A stretch of 64,000 nt of DNA from Glandiceps talaboti (GCF_964340395.1 NC_135570.1:18024821-18088820); one strand, 5' to 3'; shown: positions 35,142-45,995, counted from the stretch's first letter. Numbers and translations are program-made. Notes: generated from the letters alone by a model not told the origin.

Positions 35142-35232
35142 GTGTTATTTGAAGGAATCCGGGGATCTAGTTATTGTGGGGATATTGCTATAGACGATAT
35201 AAGTCTAACTGATGGTCTATGTCTTAGTCAAG
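35142..35232 (+). CDS. Astacin-like metalloprotease, exon g (MAM domain 1, end)
   Basis: Acceptor TTCGACAG, donor AAG|GTAAAG. Encodes VLFEGIRGSSYCGDIAIDDI then SLTDGLCL. This is the terminal MAM signature F-E-x-x-R-G-x-x-x-x-G-D-I-A-x-D-D-I and its last Cys. Phase 0 in, phase 1 out. The next exon of this gene lies 19.4 kb downstream at 54670. Confidence 0.93.
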
Positions 35233-35308
35233 GTAAAGTGACTTTCACATGGTTTTTAAGTATGCCTACCTCCAGACCCTCTACTACCGAATAGGTTTCA
35301 CATGATGT

Positions 35309-35310
35309 CA

Positions 35311-35406
<96 letters not shown>

Positions 35407-35489
35407 GTATATATTGTATATTTTTATCTCGACACTGTGTGAGAAGAGCCTTTGGCTCAACAGTCTATCGACTTTAAATAAAGTCTAAT

Positions 35490-35571
<82 letters not shown>
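35309..35571. repeat. Two (AT)n tracts flanking a LINE-tail-like segment
   Basis: (TA)n at about 35309-35404 and again at about 35492-35571. Between them is GAGCCTTTGGCTC (hairpin), then GACTTTAAATAAAGTC (hairpin) and AATAATAAT. The middle resembles the 3' tail of a LINE or SINE inserted next to or within the microsatellite. Confidence 0.8.
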
Positions 35572-35581
<10 letters not shown>

Positions 35582-35908
35582 ATAATACATAGAGTTTCAT
35601 TCTTCTTTCGCCAAGTAGAGTGCTCAATCACTTGGGAGAGCATATCATACATGATATGTATTTATAGTAAATACATTTAGCACCTAAAAGACAGCAAAAC
35701 CAATTACGATATGCACTAGTCAGTCCTCAAGCAGGCTTCCTCATGCTCAAATGTTACCAAATGATGTCAACTATGTCTCTGGGAAAAGATATTTTATTAT
35801 ATCCGCCGATAAATCAACCACCTTAAATAGCAGATCTCAGTTAATCAGCAATATACAAAACAATGTAGGCATGCTAACAAGTTCGTACTTAATAATATGT
35901 AACCTTGG

Positions 35909-36019
35909 TGTTATGTTCAGTGAGGCTCAGGACATATACATATGATAGTGATGATGTCATTGGCAGGATGATCTCATGTATAATTCATTATATATTAATG
36001 TATAGATCATATCATTACA
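35909..36019 (-). repeat. 3' LTR (111 bp, shortened)
   Basis: On the minus strand it starts TGTAATGATATG and ends CTGAACATAACA. Compared with the other LTR it lacks about 50 bp. The missing piece is bounded in the long copy by GACAT repeats, so slippage or recombination between these short repeats probably removed it after insertion. Confidence 0.9.
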
Positions 36020-36338
36020 ACTCTCCTTTTTTGAGTGAGACTATATATCGTAATGTATTGGTATTATTGATCAAATTGGATATGGATTATATTGGTCGAG
36101 CGATGTTTAGTAAATCATAATAAGTGTATTGTCTCTCATCATCAATTGGTTTGACATGAAAATGTATTGTCAGAGTCATCAGAGTTCCGTAGAATTTAAT
36201 TGCTGTAATACAATCTAGCTAAGCTATATTTAATTAGTATTTGTATCAAATCTAAAATCGGAGTGGACTATCCGATCTCCTACTCTATATTTCCATCATC
36301 TGATTCAGGATTATTCTGCCTGATCAAAGTGGTTTGAT

Positions 36339-36440
36339 TCACACATAATCTTTGAATCTTTCTGGTTTCTTCACAATTCTTCCACTTCTTGTTGTCACAA
36401 TATTCTGCGCATTGTCAGTTGTCGACTTTGTCATGTCAGG

Positions 36441-36479
<39 letters not shown>

Positions 36480-36975
36480 GCTGGTGGTGGTGGTGGTTGG
36501 AATCTCGTTTATTTCTCCTGTTTCAGTAGTTGTTGAGGGAGTATCTGGTGATGTTATCATCTCATCTCCAGTATCAATTTTAAATTTGATGTCTTGACCA
36601 TGTATATGAATGGTTACATAACATTCATCTGCCTTGATCTGTGTGTTTTTCTTCAAGTGCATATTTGTCTTCTTCGTCTTTTTGTTTGACTTCCTGTGTA
36701 CTGTGTTTACATATAGTTGAGTGGAATCTGTGTCATCGTCCTCTTCACTGCTGTACTCTTCTAATTCATGAACATATCTTTTTGTTCTGCAGTACTGGTG
36801 AAAATGATTCATTTTCTGACACTTGCGGCACTTCTTTCCATAAGCTGGACATTGTCGTCTTGCATGCTTGCATGGTTCCGCATTTTCCACATTCACCTCT
36901 CTTGTCAACTTTTGACTTTGGTCTTGCCCCTTGAGCATGGTACTTTTTCTTTGTGAAATTTCTTTGTGACTTCAC
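36339..36975 (-). pseudogene. Gag zinc knuckle, protease start, fused to Pol C-terminus
   Basis: A 199-codon minus-strand frame (36938-36339) contains CPAYGKKCRKCQKMNHFHQYC, of which CRKCQKMNHFHQYC is a C-x2-C-x4-H-x4-C knuckle. It also has a protease strand with the catalytic D-T-G (KFKIDTGDE). Right after that the text jumps to a Thr-rich tail ending RSGRIVKKPERFKDYV. The same ending (SGRVIKQPCYLKDY) closes the full Pol at 46448. About 800 codons of RT, RNase H and integrase have thus been deleted within one frame. The (GTT)n seen on the plus strand is this poly-Thr run. Confidence 0.85.
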
Positions 36976-37079
36976 ATCATGAACACTTGTGTCTTCAGAA
37001 ATATCTTTTCTATTTTTCCGTGACTCTTCCCTTGATCTGCATATTTTCAGTGCTTTCTCAAGATTCAGATCATCTGTCT

Positions 37080-37545
37080 CTAGAAGTTTTTCTCTAAGAT
37101 CTTGAGACTAACACCACATACAATTCTGTCTCTGATTAGACTGTCTCTCAAATTGTTGTACTCACATTCTCTAGCAAGTTTTCTCAGGGCGGTAACATAA
37201 TCATCAATTGTTTCATGTGGAGCTTGAAATCTTGTATTAAACTTGTAGCGTAATACTGTTAAATGCTTCTTTGGGTTGACATGTTTCTCAAACTTGTCTA
37301 GAACATCTTTAGGTACAGTGCTTTTGTCACCGTCTTCTTCAGAAAATTCAAATGTGTTGAATATTTCTGCCTTCAGAACCAATGATGTATCGGATTGCTT
37401 TACATTTGTCTACATCAGACTGATCACGATACCCAATGTCTAGATAGAGTTCCATGGATTCCCTCCATTCTTTCCATCTTTCTGCTTTGTTGCCTTCAGT
37501 AGCAAAATCCATTTCATTTGGTTGTTTGAAGTTGTTACTTGCCAT
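37080..37545 (-). pseudogene. Gag N-terminal and capsid part, frameshifted
   Basis: Starts MASNNFKQP at 37545. WKEWRESMELYLDIGY and CKAIRYIIGSEG lead, after a frame change near 37360, into FNTRFQAPHETIDDYVTALR and NNLRDSLIRDRIVCGV. This is the retrotransposon-gag pattern (R-F-x-x-x-x-Q-x-x-x-E-S-x-x-x-Y). The matching region of the gypsy element at 50 kb (RYLFNKRVQEPNESIDTYIT; LHDSLIRDQIVVGV) shows the two are distant relatives. Confidence 0.8.
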
Positions 37546-37811
37546 TTTGAGTCAAGAATTTGAATGAAACTTACTTGTTGAGTTTCTTACGTTGAGCTTC
37601 CTATGGGTTTCTTTGTTCACTGCACTTCAACTGTGATTTTAGGGTGTGGCTGTGTGACTGGAATGTTTGGAGTGTAGATTTTCTTGTAGAATCTTTACTT
37701 CTCTGAAGTTTCCCAGCAGTATCCACTTTTCACATTGATATCTGTTAACTTTCCACTAGTTTTGGTGACTTCTGAACAGATTTTATGCAGAAATCAGAAC
37801 TTCTGACACCA

Positions 37812-37971
37812 TGTTATGTTCAGTGAGGCCAGGACATCCTGTTGTACTATTGCAACTAATAAAACTTTATTGACATAATGTTGACATATACATATGATAG
37901 TGATGATGTCATTGGCAGGATGATCTCATGTATAATTCATTAGATATTAATGTATAGATCATATCATTACA
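37812..37971 (-). repeat. 5' LTR (160 bp)
   Basis: TG...CA ended. It is nearly identical to the shared parts of the 35909 LTR, which suggests a fairly recent insertion. It includes AATAAA (plus sense) inside the segment the other copy lost. Confidence 0.92.
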
Positions 37972-38198
37972 CTTGGTTTACATACAAGTTTGTGTACACA
38001 CAGCTGTCAATGAACACACTTAATATTGTACATAAACTCAGACCATGTTAGTAGTCTGAGACAGAAAAGCAGCATGTAAAGTCAACGACTGCAATATTAC
38101 ACCTGAAGGATCCTTCTGGTGAAATGGTCCGTAGTGTAAATTCATAAATGTAATATCATCTTTCATTTTATGTATATATGTATATAAGTCAATAAGTC

Positions 38199-38478
38199 GT
38201 TACTCAGAGTTTCACACTTCCTCAGCGATCATCAGGCGACTGATACAATTCTACTAAACAAAAAATTCTGAATTCTGAATTAGTCTCTAAATGTCGCTAC
38301 GAAAATAAATTTTTCCTCGTCAACTATAGAAGTAATCCTCCGTAAGGAATAGTTTAGTCCCACCATCTTGTTACACAATGGATACACAAACATTTCGGGT
38401 ACATATTGACCTTTACAACAATCTCAATTTTATCAGTCGCCTGATGATCGCTGAGGAAGCGTGAAACTCTGGGTAATG
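38199..38478. mobile_element. Penelope-like inverted terminal repeats with hammerhead-like core
   Basis: Arms 38199-38245 and 38431-38478 are inverted copies. The right arm reads TATCAGTCGCCTGATGATCG, CTGAGGAAGCGTGAAACTCT; the left arm complement differs at about two or three bases. CTGATGA...GAAAC matches the two conserved boxes of hammerhead ribozymes, with a possible short CGC/GCG helix between them. Such motifs occur in the terminal repeats of Penelope-like retroelements (family knowledge). The ~185 bp between arms has no recognisable gene, so it is a solo or rearranged end. Confidence 0.5.
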
Positions 38479-39189
38479 ACTTAACTTTTATTCTTATTCA
38501 TTCATTTATTGCCAATTTGACAGTCAATATATACATGTATAATGACCACACAATTCAAAAAGAGATACAAAATTGCAATTTGGAGTAAACAAAATAGCTT
38601 TCGGCTAATCGAGTTTGGCTCCACCGCTAAGGGAGCAATCAGTTTTTATGGCTGGGGTGGGCCAGTAACATTTTGTTCATGTTGAACTTAAAAATAGTGC
38701 CCCCCCCTGCAATTCATCCACAAAACAATCCAACCCGACAAAAAAAAAACAATGACCCCCCCCCCCATATGTTGACAAGAAACACTCTTTTTGTTCTTGC
38801 AAAAGACACTTCGCAAAGCATAATACCACACACTGCATAGTTAATTTTTCATGTTACATTTTCTGTAATTTTAAGTGTATCTGGTAAATTGCTAACCAAA
38901 ATCCATTTATTCACATGTATAAAGCTCTTTAGATAGGAACCCTATGAGAAGTATGATTGTCCGTTCACGGACATACAAAATATTCATGGTTTAGTAACCA
39001 AAAGTTCTAGGATATCTCTTAGATTGAGTGAACTATTAATGTTGGGATTATAGCATAGTCATATAATCGCGGTTAATGCCAGGGGGATGACTCCAAACAA
39101 ATACATGGGCTGCAATCCGAAACCAAACACTGTTCTCCTATTACATTAATATATATACTAATTCCCATCTCCACCCAGCCTTTCCCTGC
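38479..39189. other. Intronic AT-rich DNA
   Basis: Contains TTCATTCATTTATTG, C-runs at about 38701 and 38757, and no coding signal. It probably includes decayed element ends. Confidence 0.4.
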
Positions 39190-39800
39190 CAACGTTTGCA
39201 CAGTGAACACAGGCACTATCACCCTAAGCAAAAACTCCAAAGCACATACGTACAAGCCGGAGGCTTGGCTCGGCTACGATCGCACATTTCGCAAAGAGGC
39301 CGCCCGCTACATTGGCCTTTGCGACTGGTCCTAATTACCAAACGTGTGGTGAAGGAGGCCACCTCGCACACCAATGCCAAAGTCATGCCACCAATCCTCA
39401 CACCTGGGTAAACCCTGATCCTTGGCCTAGCCAGTCGGCCACGCCTCCCATCTGCCAAGACTTTGATCGAGGCAAGTGCCAAACTCCATGTAGGTACAAG
39501 TGAATACACAGGTGCTCATCATGCGGATCCCCTGACCACCAAGGGCACACCCACACCTCGTCCAAAACCAGATCCATGGATCTTCTGCTCTTTCGCAAAT
39601 ATGGCATGACCTATCTTCTCTCCCTGATCAGTACCCTCAGTTTCGCCTGTATAAGTGCATACCTGCCGGCCGCATATTCCTACGCCGCATGATCAACCTC
39701 AGCACCACCACCAAAACACTCATAGCCAACATCACTCTCACCGCTGACTTTTGTAGTGACATTCAGTGGTGGTGCGATTTCCTCCCAACCTAGAATGGGT
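39190..39800 (+). pseudogene. DIRS-type element: Gag end and remnant before RNase H
   Basis: Plus-strand blocks in differing frames. WLGYDRTFRKEAA (about 39270-39310) comes first, then CQDFDRGKCQTPCRYK followed by HRCSSCGSPDHQGHT (about 39450-39555). This is the Cys/His-rich Gag end of DIRS/YR elements (C-x-x-F-N-x-G-x-C-x-x-x-C-x-Y-x-H-x-C-x-x-C-x-G-x-H). GRIFLRRMINLS and DIQWWCDFLPT (about 39665-39790) come from the RT/RNase H region. Most of the RT between them is gone. Frame changes make it non-functional. Confidence 0.65.
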
Positions 39801-39847
39801 CTGCCTCCAAGCTTCAGTCTTCCGAGGTAGCTAAATGGTCCAAAATT

Positions 39848-42493
39848 GAACAGTTGCGGGGCAAAGTGCTAGATCTAGCACTTCGCTACTTTTTGACAAA
39901 GTGCTAGATCTAGCACTTCGTCAGTTTTCGCCGAAGTGCTAGATCTAGCACTTCGCCAGAAAACAACGAAGTGCGGGACTGTAAATAACGAAGCGCCTCC
40001 AACGGCTTGATATAACGTGGTCGTTCGCATCGATAAACGTCACATACATGCGTCATGTCAGTAGTCCGTGTACGTGGTCGTGTGGCGCATGATCGACTCC
40101 AAAACTTATCTTTGGCCGATTGTAACAACGACACGATTTATCTGAAGTTTGTTAAATGTTTGCCGAGTAAAACGGCCGGTTGAAAGTTCACGTTGCCGTA
40201 CGTACGGTTGTGTTCCGGGGGTTGTGTGTTCTGTTAGTGTTACAGACATGCCTTGTCAATACCTCGCGGTGGATGGACTTGCGCGATCACAGAAACAAGT
40301 GTTATTATTTTACCCCTTTCATATACAATTGGCTAAAACACGTCAATATCATCGATATTATCGACATTGTATTGTATTCTGATAGAAACATTCTGATACA
40401 TATATATGTGGGCGGGACTGTACTTCAGAATCTGCAATCTACTCTGTAAACAAGGACTAGCCACTCAGTATTTCTTGTAGTTGTACCATGTCTATTTTAG
40501 AGCGGGAAAGATATATTAATCATAACGTCTTGAAATAAATTTGAAAATCACTGAAATCTTTAATATCCAGTATCCATCTTTCAGTATAATAACCTGTGTG
40601 CTTATTTTCATTCTAATCTATGAAGTAGTAGAAAAAGAATATTGTGCAAAATCATGTCCGATAACTCTGGTGATTTACACGAGGTAGAGCGCGCCTCTGG
40701 GGACACATTTTATTCTATAAAATCTTTAAAATTTCTCCAAACTGTTTGAACGGATAGTTTTATTTGTTGATCTCTCTGAAATGACAAAATCAATATGGGG
40801 GTCATTGTGTTTGTTTTTAAACAAACCGACACCCCTTTCTTTCCCCCAGATCCTGGATTTGGCAGCCATGCTGGATTCTAAAAAGATAAGTTTGACAATA
40901 TGCACTTTATTTTCGGGATGCATTCCATATTAACTTGCGTTGTGCTTTTAAGACATACTATAGTCGTTCCCACTTATCACAACCCTACCTATGAGCTCCA
41001 ACAATCTTTCTCGTATAAACCATTTCCTATCGCTATTTCTCGAACGGTCGTCATCTGTATTTCTTACTTTTGTTAATGATATGCAATCCAGTTCACGAAG
41101 TGACGTTTATTACTGCTCTACGATCCTCGGCGTCACACTACGCTAGTTGTAGCATTATGAAGTCACTTCCTCTGGACCGAACCAAACTATAACCGATGGC
41201 TATTATTATTATTATTTCCCACATTGGATATAATTTCTGAGCGAACAGGAATTACATAAGGGACGATATTGAAGTTGGTGATTGTCTAGGAATGCAAAAA
41301 AATTCCGATAAACAGTAATGTCGTGATGATTTACTTGAGATCTGGCGAAGTCATGGATTATTTATTGTCGTTGTTTTCAGTCAAGAAGTTGCAGTACCAA
41401 GTATATGGAATTTACAAAACAGTAGTTGAACGGGTTATCTATAGATTTCTATCAAAATAATAACAGTAATGAAGGGCTAAAATTAAAATTGTTCACACGA
41501 ATATGTTTTCGCACTTATGTTTTCGATAGCAATATTTTTTGTCATCTATTAACGATCTGATAATACTGAAAGAAGTGAATCTATTCAATAGAAATATAGT
41601 GAACGTGATAATATAAACTTACACCCAGACTTTATTTTCGTGTTCAACGATCAAGAAAATTCTTCGCTCTCGCATCTAGACACACACTCACTCCCCCTCC
41701 CCAAGAAATTCAGTTTTCCTTTATATCATTTCTTTGTCATGCAATGTTACAAATGTCACTGCCATTAAATCTGCAGTATGAAGTCTGTGACGCACGCCGA
41801 ACTAAATGTTTCTACTTCCTGAAATCTTCGAAGTTTCGACTGTGTATGGGAGTGCGTTATTTGACATGAACATGTGGTTGTCAAAATGGAGGTCTACGGT
41901 TGTTGGTAGTGGTGTCAAGCCGTTGTCAAGTACAGAGTACGAAACGTGGTACCGAAACAACTACGTGCTATTAGTTGAAGTCTGTGACGCACGCCGAACA
42001 AAATCAAAATGTTCGTAGTTTCGACTGCGTTATTTGACGTGACAGCTGTCCAAAATGGCGGTCTGCGGTTGTTTGTAGTGGTGTCAAGCCGTTGTAAGGA
42101 GTACGAAACGTGGAAGGGAAACGACCACGGCCACGTGCTGTAGTTTTCGCCGCATAGAATATCGAAAAAATACAAAACTGAACGTTACTAAAAATTACGA
42201 AGTAGAAACTTGTTTGTGCATTGGAAAAACATACGGAAAATCAAACTCTAAGGTCGGGAAGTAACATTTTACACTGAGAGTAATAACATGTCCATTACCG
42301 GTATAACATGACATATTTACCGATGACCCAGCACTTTGCCACTCTTTGTTGAAGTGCTAGATCTAGCACTTCGCCACTTTTAGACAAAGTGCTAGATCTA
42401 GCACTTCGTTAGTTTTCGCTAAAGTGCTAGATCTAGCACTTTGTCAAAAAGTGGCGAAGTGCGAGATCTAGCACTTTGCCCCGCAACTGTTCC
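39848..42493. mobile_element. Foldback element with palindromic terminal repeats, inserted in DIRS element
   Basis: The left end reads GAACAGTTGCGGGGCAAAG, and the right end is its complement (CTTTGCCCCGCAACTGTTCC). The arms (39848-39972 and about 42335-42493) are inverted copies. Each is built of 3-4 copies of the perfect 18-bp palindrome AGTGCTAGATCTAGCACT separated by short spacers. The 2.4-kb interior has no transposase that I can see. DIRS Gag/RNase H text lies on both sides. No clear target duplication was found. Confidence 0.8.
41778..42140. repeat. ~200-bp tandem duplication in foldback interior
   Basis: Two copies, 41778-41977 and 41978-42140, start TGAAGTCTGTGACGCACGCC. They share CGTTATTTGAC, GGTGTCAAGCCGTTGT and GAGTACGAAACGTGG. 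The second is shorter and has diverged by small indels. Composition is more GC-rich than the flanks. Confidence 0.75.
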
Positions 42494-43599
42494 GATTTTG
42501 AATTCTTTGTTACATGGTCTTCCTGGACTTCTGCCCCCGACATAGACCTCACCATGTCGGAATCGCCTCGGTGAAACCAAACTATGGATAACCCGAGTTC
42601 ATCAATAGGCATGTCGGGTTGTTCACAATCTCTAAATCTGTTTGCAATATGTCAACTGTAATAGGATTATAAAAGTTGTAACAGCTGATAACGTCCCTTG
42701 GCACAAATGATTCACTCCTTGAAAGTAACCTTGCACTCGGAACTACAGTTTTTCTCGTTAGTTAGTTAAATAATTTTTTGAAAAATTAAGCACAGAGATA
42801 CTTTAATAGCAAATTCCCATATCTGATGTCCATATATCACAATGTACGGTACACGATGTATCCTAATGTTATGATCGCGATCAGATCGTGACCTTTCACC
42901 CAAGCCAGTTGTGCCTCACGGCAGAGTAACACACTCACTAGTACTTCCACACATTCGGTCGACAGCATTTCAGTCTTGACCTAGTACCTGTACCAGCGAC
43001 ATCTCCGAAGTATGGCAGCATTCAATCTTGCATTTGACTTTCCCCATATCTCGTTCACGTTTCTGATGACTTTCTAAATTCATCGTTTCATCTAGTATGT
43101 CCACTTTCACATTTTCACTGAAAGATATCATAGAAGCTGTCGATCATGCTGGTCGCTGGTCAGTTGCAAATCAACAAATGAACCTTGGAACTACAGTAAG
43201 AATACAAAGGGACACATTGTTTCTGCTCATATATTGTTTATACCCCATGTAAGTAAGTGTCTGTGATTTCAGACAGTGTACATTTCTGATGGTCAATGCC
43301 ATGGAATGTGAATGCCAAAAAGTAGTGCCGGTTATTAATGTTGACTCAGGCTTATCAGATGTAATTACAAAAAGCAAACACTTAGTTATGGTAATGAGCT
43401 GATAAGGATTGATCAGAAAGTGCAAGAATTGCACTTTGCTGGTAAAGGCGATGTTCCCCTCTTACCACCGATGCGTCTTCCACCCTAAGGGTGCGGGGGA
43501 TACTGTGCAGGCCACTGCCAGGTTCTCCTACCATGGCCTGAACACATTGTCAATGACACTAACTACTCGATACAATGGAAATAACTACTCCCGATCTAT
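42494..43599. other. Decayed interior between DIRS blocks
   Basis: FEFFVTWSSWTSAP just after the foldback element may be the RNase H start. The rest shows no recognisable domain and seems to be foreign or strongly decayed sequence. TCTCACTTTC-like and CATCAG-rich stretches are not informative. Confidence 0.35.
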
Positions 43600-43905
43600 A
43601 TAGCATGTTTAATTTGGGGGCATTTATGGCACCGTCTAAGAATAATGTTCCACTGCAACAATGAAGCGGTTGTTAATATTTGGAAAAAGGGGTCAACGCC
43701 ATGCTCCCACATCATGCACCTCATTCGTGTAATATTCTTCACAGCAGCTAAAGGCAACTTCCACGTCATTGTCAGACCCATTGCTGGCACTACTAATACT
43801 ATAGCTGATTCTCTCTCTCATTTACGGATGGACCGCTTCTGACAATTGGCACCAGAAGCAGACAAGCATGCAACACCCGTACCCAGCATACACCTCAACG
43901 AACAA
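43600..43905 (+). pseudogene. DIRS-type element: RNase H block
   Basis: Encodes IMFHCNNEAVVNIWKKGS, IFFTAAKGNFHVIVRPIAG, then NTIADSLSHLRMDRF. This matches the C-terminal RNase H pattern of DIRS elements: F-x-C-D-N-x-A-V-V-x-I, then H-I-P-G-x-x-N-x-I-A-D-x-L-S-R. The catalytic Asp of the first motif is Asn (CNN). A stop follows MDRF. Confidence 0.75.
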
Positions 43906-44665
43906 TCGCCCCTGTGACACAGTGGCTCACAACACACGCTAGGAAGTACATGAAACTGAGTATCGCCATGACGACCAGAAAGACATATCACACTGGCCAG
44001 ACTCGGTATGTAGACTTCTACAATACCTACCTGATATACAACCACTGCCACTGACACAGTGGTCAGCGGTACTATTCGTAACTTACCTGTCAAGGCAGAA
44101 CCTCATGTACAAAACTAGAAAGGTATACCTATAGCTGCCATCCTGAATGGGCACATCGAACAAGGGGACGGGGAGGTGATATCAGACGCCCTGATACTAT
44201 GGCGAACATTACAAGGCATTAAATGTCAGCATGGGGACGCGACATGACAACTTCTCCCCATAACTATCGAAATCATGCGAACGTTGAAGAACACGCAACG
44301 AGAGCACCCAGGCTATCACCTCCATGCATGATAAGATCATGCTGTGGTCAGCATGTACACTTGCATTCTGTGTTTTTTTGCGGGTAGGCAAATTTACCTC
44401 ACCCACGCCTCATCGCTTCGATGAAAGACAGACATTACTCGGGTCAGACATCTCGCTTGATACTATTCTGTTCGTCGATAGTGAAGGTGTCCAAGACTGA
44501 CCCCTTCAAATGCGGTAGGTAACACGTCCATCCAAACAGCGCCCTCTGACTCATCCATATGTGCCATCCATGCTTACGAGAAATACGCTAGCATCAGGAA
44601 GGGGTCTGGGGAGAGCCCAGCCTTCATGTTCAGAGATGGACGATGTTTTAATCGTGGATGGTTAT
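43906..44665 (+). pseudogene. DIRS-type element: tyrosine recombinase, N-terminal and Arg-box part
   Basis: Blocks are TQWLTTHARKYMKLS, HPGYHLHDKIMLWSACTLAF and FLRVGKFTSPTPHRFD, the last being the Arg box of tyrosine recombinases with catalytic Arg near 44380. FMFRDGRCFNRGWL follows. The frame is interrupted several times. At 44665 the text is broken by a minisatellite element and a gypsy element. It resumes at 50375 with the His-x-x-Arg/Tyr box. Confidence 0.75.
44643..44665 (+). repeat. 23-bp direct repeat, copy 1
   Basis: Starts ATGTTTTAATCGTGG and ends GGATGGTTAT. It encodes recombinase residues CFNRGW. An identical copy at 45810-45832 closes the inserted minisatellite element. It is either a long target-site duplication or the trace of a repeat-mediated rearrangement. 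Confidence 0.85.
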
Positions 44666-45809
44666 AACTGATTCCGTTTTGAATTGACCTTTCCATTTGG
44701 TCAATTTCATATGGTAAATACTCACAAATGCTCAAATATTGTTGCTATTATCGACTAAAACACTTCTCTTAAAGTATATTTTTCACATAAAATGACTGGA
44801 TAAATGTATGCTTTTATTGAAGTTCATCTGACAATGTATCTTGAAATTCAAGTTTGTATCATAGTGATGGACAGGTCAATACTGAGGTTTATACTGCAAT
44901 CATGCAAACACACAGACAGCTGTGAACATCCAAAATGACCAGCTTGAAATTCAAGGTAGTGTACAAGCACACACATTGGCTTGAAAGTCAAGGCTGTGTA
45001 CTCGGATTGGCTTGAAATTAAAGATTTTGCACCATGCATACAGACTGGCTTGAAATTCAAGATTTTGCACAGTGCATACAGGCTAGCATGAATTTCAAGG
45101 CAATGTACAAGCACACACATTGGTTTGAAATTCAAGTCATGCAAACAGACTGACTTGAAATTCATGGCCATGAACATCTACACAGACTGGCTTGAAATTC
45201 AAGGATCTGAACTTGCGCCCACACAGATTGGATTAAAAATCAAGGCTGTCTACATGCAAATAGACTGGCCTGAAATTCAAGGCTAAGATCATGAACACAG
45301 ACTGGCTTGAAATTCAAAACTGTGAACATGTACCCCTACAGACTGGCTTGAATTCCATGGCTGTGAATACCCACACAGACTGGCTTGAAATTGAAGACAG
45401 TGTAAATGCATACATACTTTCTTAAAATTCATGGCAGTGTGCATTTAAACAGACTGGTTTGAAAATCAAGGCTGTGAACATGTACACAGACTGGCTTGAA
45501 ATTCAAGGCTAAGAACACCCACATAGACTGTCTTGAAATTCAAGGCTAAGAACACCCACACAGACTGTCTTGAAATTCAAGGCTAAGAACACCCACACAG
45601 ACTGTCTTGAAATTCAAGGCTAAGAACACCCATACAGACTGTCTTGAAATTCAAGGCTAAGAACACCCACACAGACTGTCTTGAAATTCAAGGCTAAGAA
45701 CACCCATACAGACTGTCTTGAAATTCAAGGCTAAGAACACCTACACAGACTGTCTTGAAATTCAAGGCTAAGAAAATTCATCTGGGCATCAAGTTTCACC
45801 GCTGCCGCC
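44666..45809. mobile_element. Minisatellite-bearing insert in recombinase gene
   Basis: The left end CTGATTCCG...ATTGACCTTTCCATTTGGTC resembles the end of the MITE at 24616. The interior (44850-45775) is an array with the core GACTGGCTTGAAATTCAAGG. It is diverged at the left and becomes about seven near-identical ~38-bp units (AAGAACACCCACACAGACTG plus TCTTGAAATTCAAGGCT) at 45510-45775. It ends CACCGCTGCCGCC. No coding capacity. The whole is bounded by the 23-bp direct repeat. Confidence 0.75.
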
Positions 45810-45831
45810 ATGTTTTAATCGTGGATGGTTA

Positions 45832-45995
45832 TGAATAAGTAACACAAACACAGATCATTAGAGCATAACAATTATAGTGTATTCTCTTAGTCAGACGACA
45901 TGTTGAAGAGAGAGAGATTATGCGCAAGTCGCATCCTCGTTCAAGATACATATTATTGTTAAATCAAAAGTATCAATATGTAGCATATTGTAACA
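45832..45995 (-). repeat. 3' LTR of gypsy element (~164 bp)
   Basis: On the minus strand it starts TGTTACAATATG, right after the purine-rich CTTTTCAAAAAAGGAAGGA, and ends at a CA next to the 23-bp repeat. Its length and start resemble those of the LTRs at 35909 and 37812 (TGTAATGATATG). No second copy is visible, so the outer boundary is inferred from TG/CA ends and the purine tract. Confidence 0.65.

Larger units (their letters stand above)
35909..37971 (-). mobile_element. Internally deleted Ty3/gypsy element with both LTRs
   Basis: LTRs at 35909-36019 and 37812-37971 bound a minus-strand gag plus fused pol end. The flanks carry a perfect 5-bp duplication, CTTGG (35904-35908 and 37972-37976). 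A purine tract AAAAAAGGAGAG precedes the 3' LTR. A primer site TGGTGTCAGAAG directly follows the 5' LTR; it would suit a leucine tRNA end (inference). RT, RNase H and integrase are missing, so the copy is non-autonomous. It inserted in the large intron of the protease gene. Confidence 0.93.

Noticed and set aside
36352-36597. Val-rich plus-strand frame
   Set aside because: Antisense of the poly-Thr stretch in the gypsy Pol tail.
45796-45835. Primer-binding site (TGGCGGCAGCGG on the minus strand) next to an LTR ending in the 23-bp repeat
   Set aside because: It looked like an LTR/PBS boundary. The 23-bp sequence also encodes the expected recombinase residues at 44643, so it is target DNA and not LTR.
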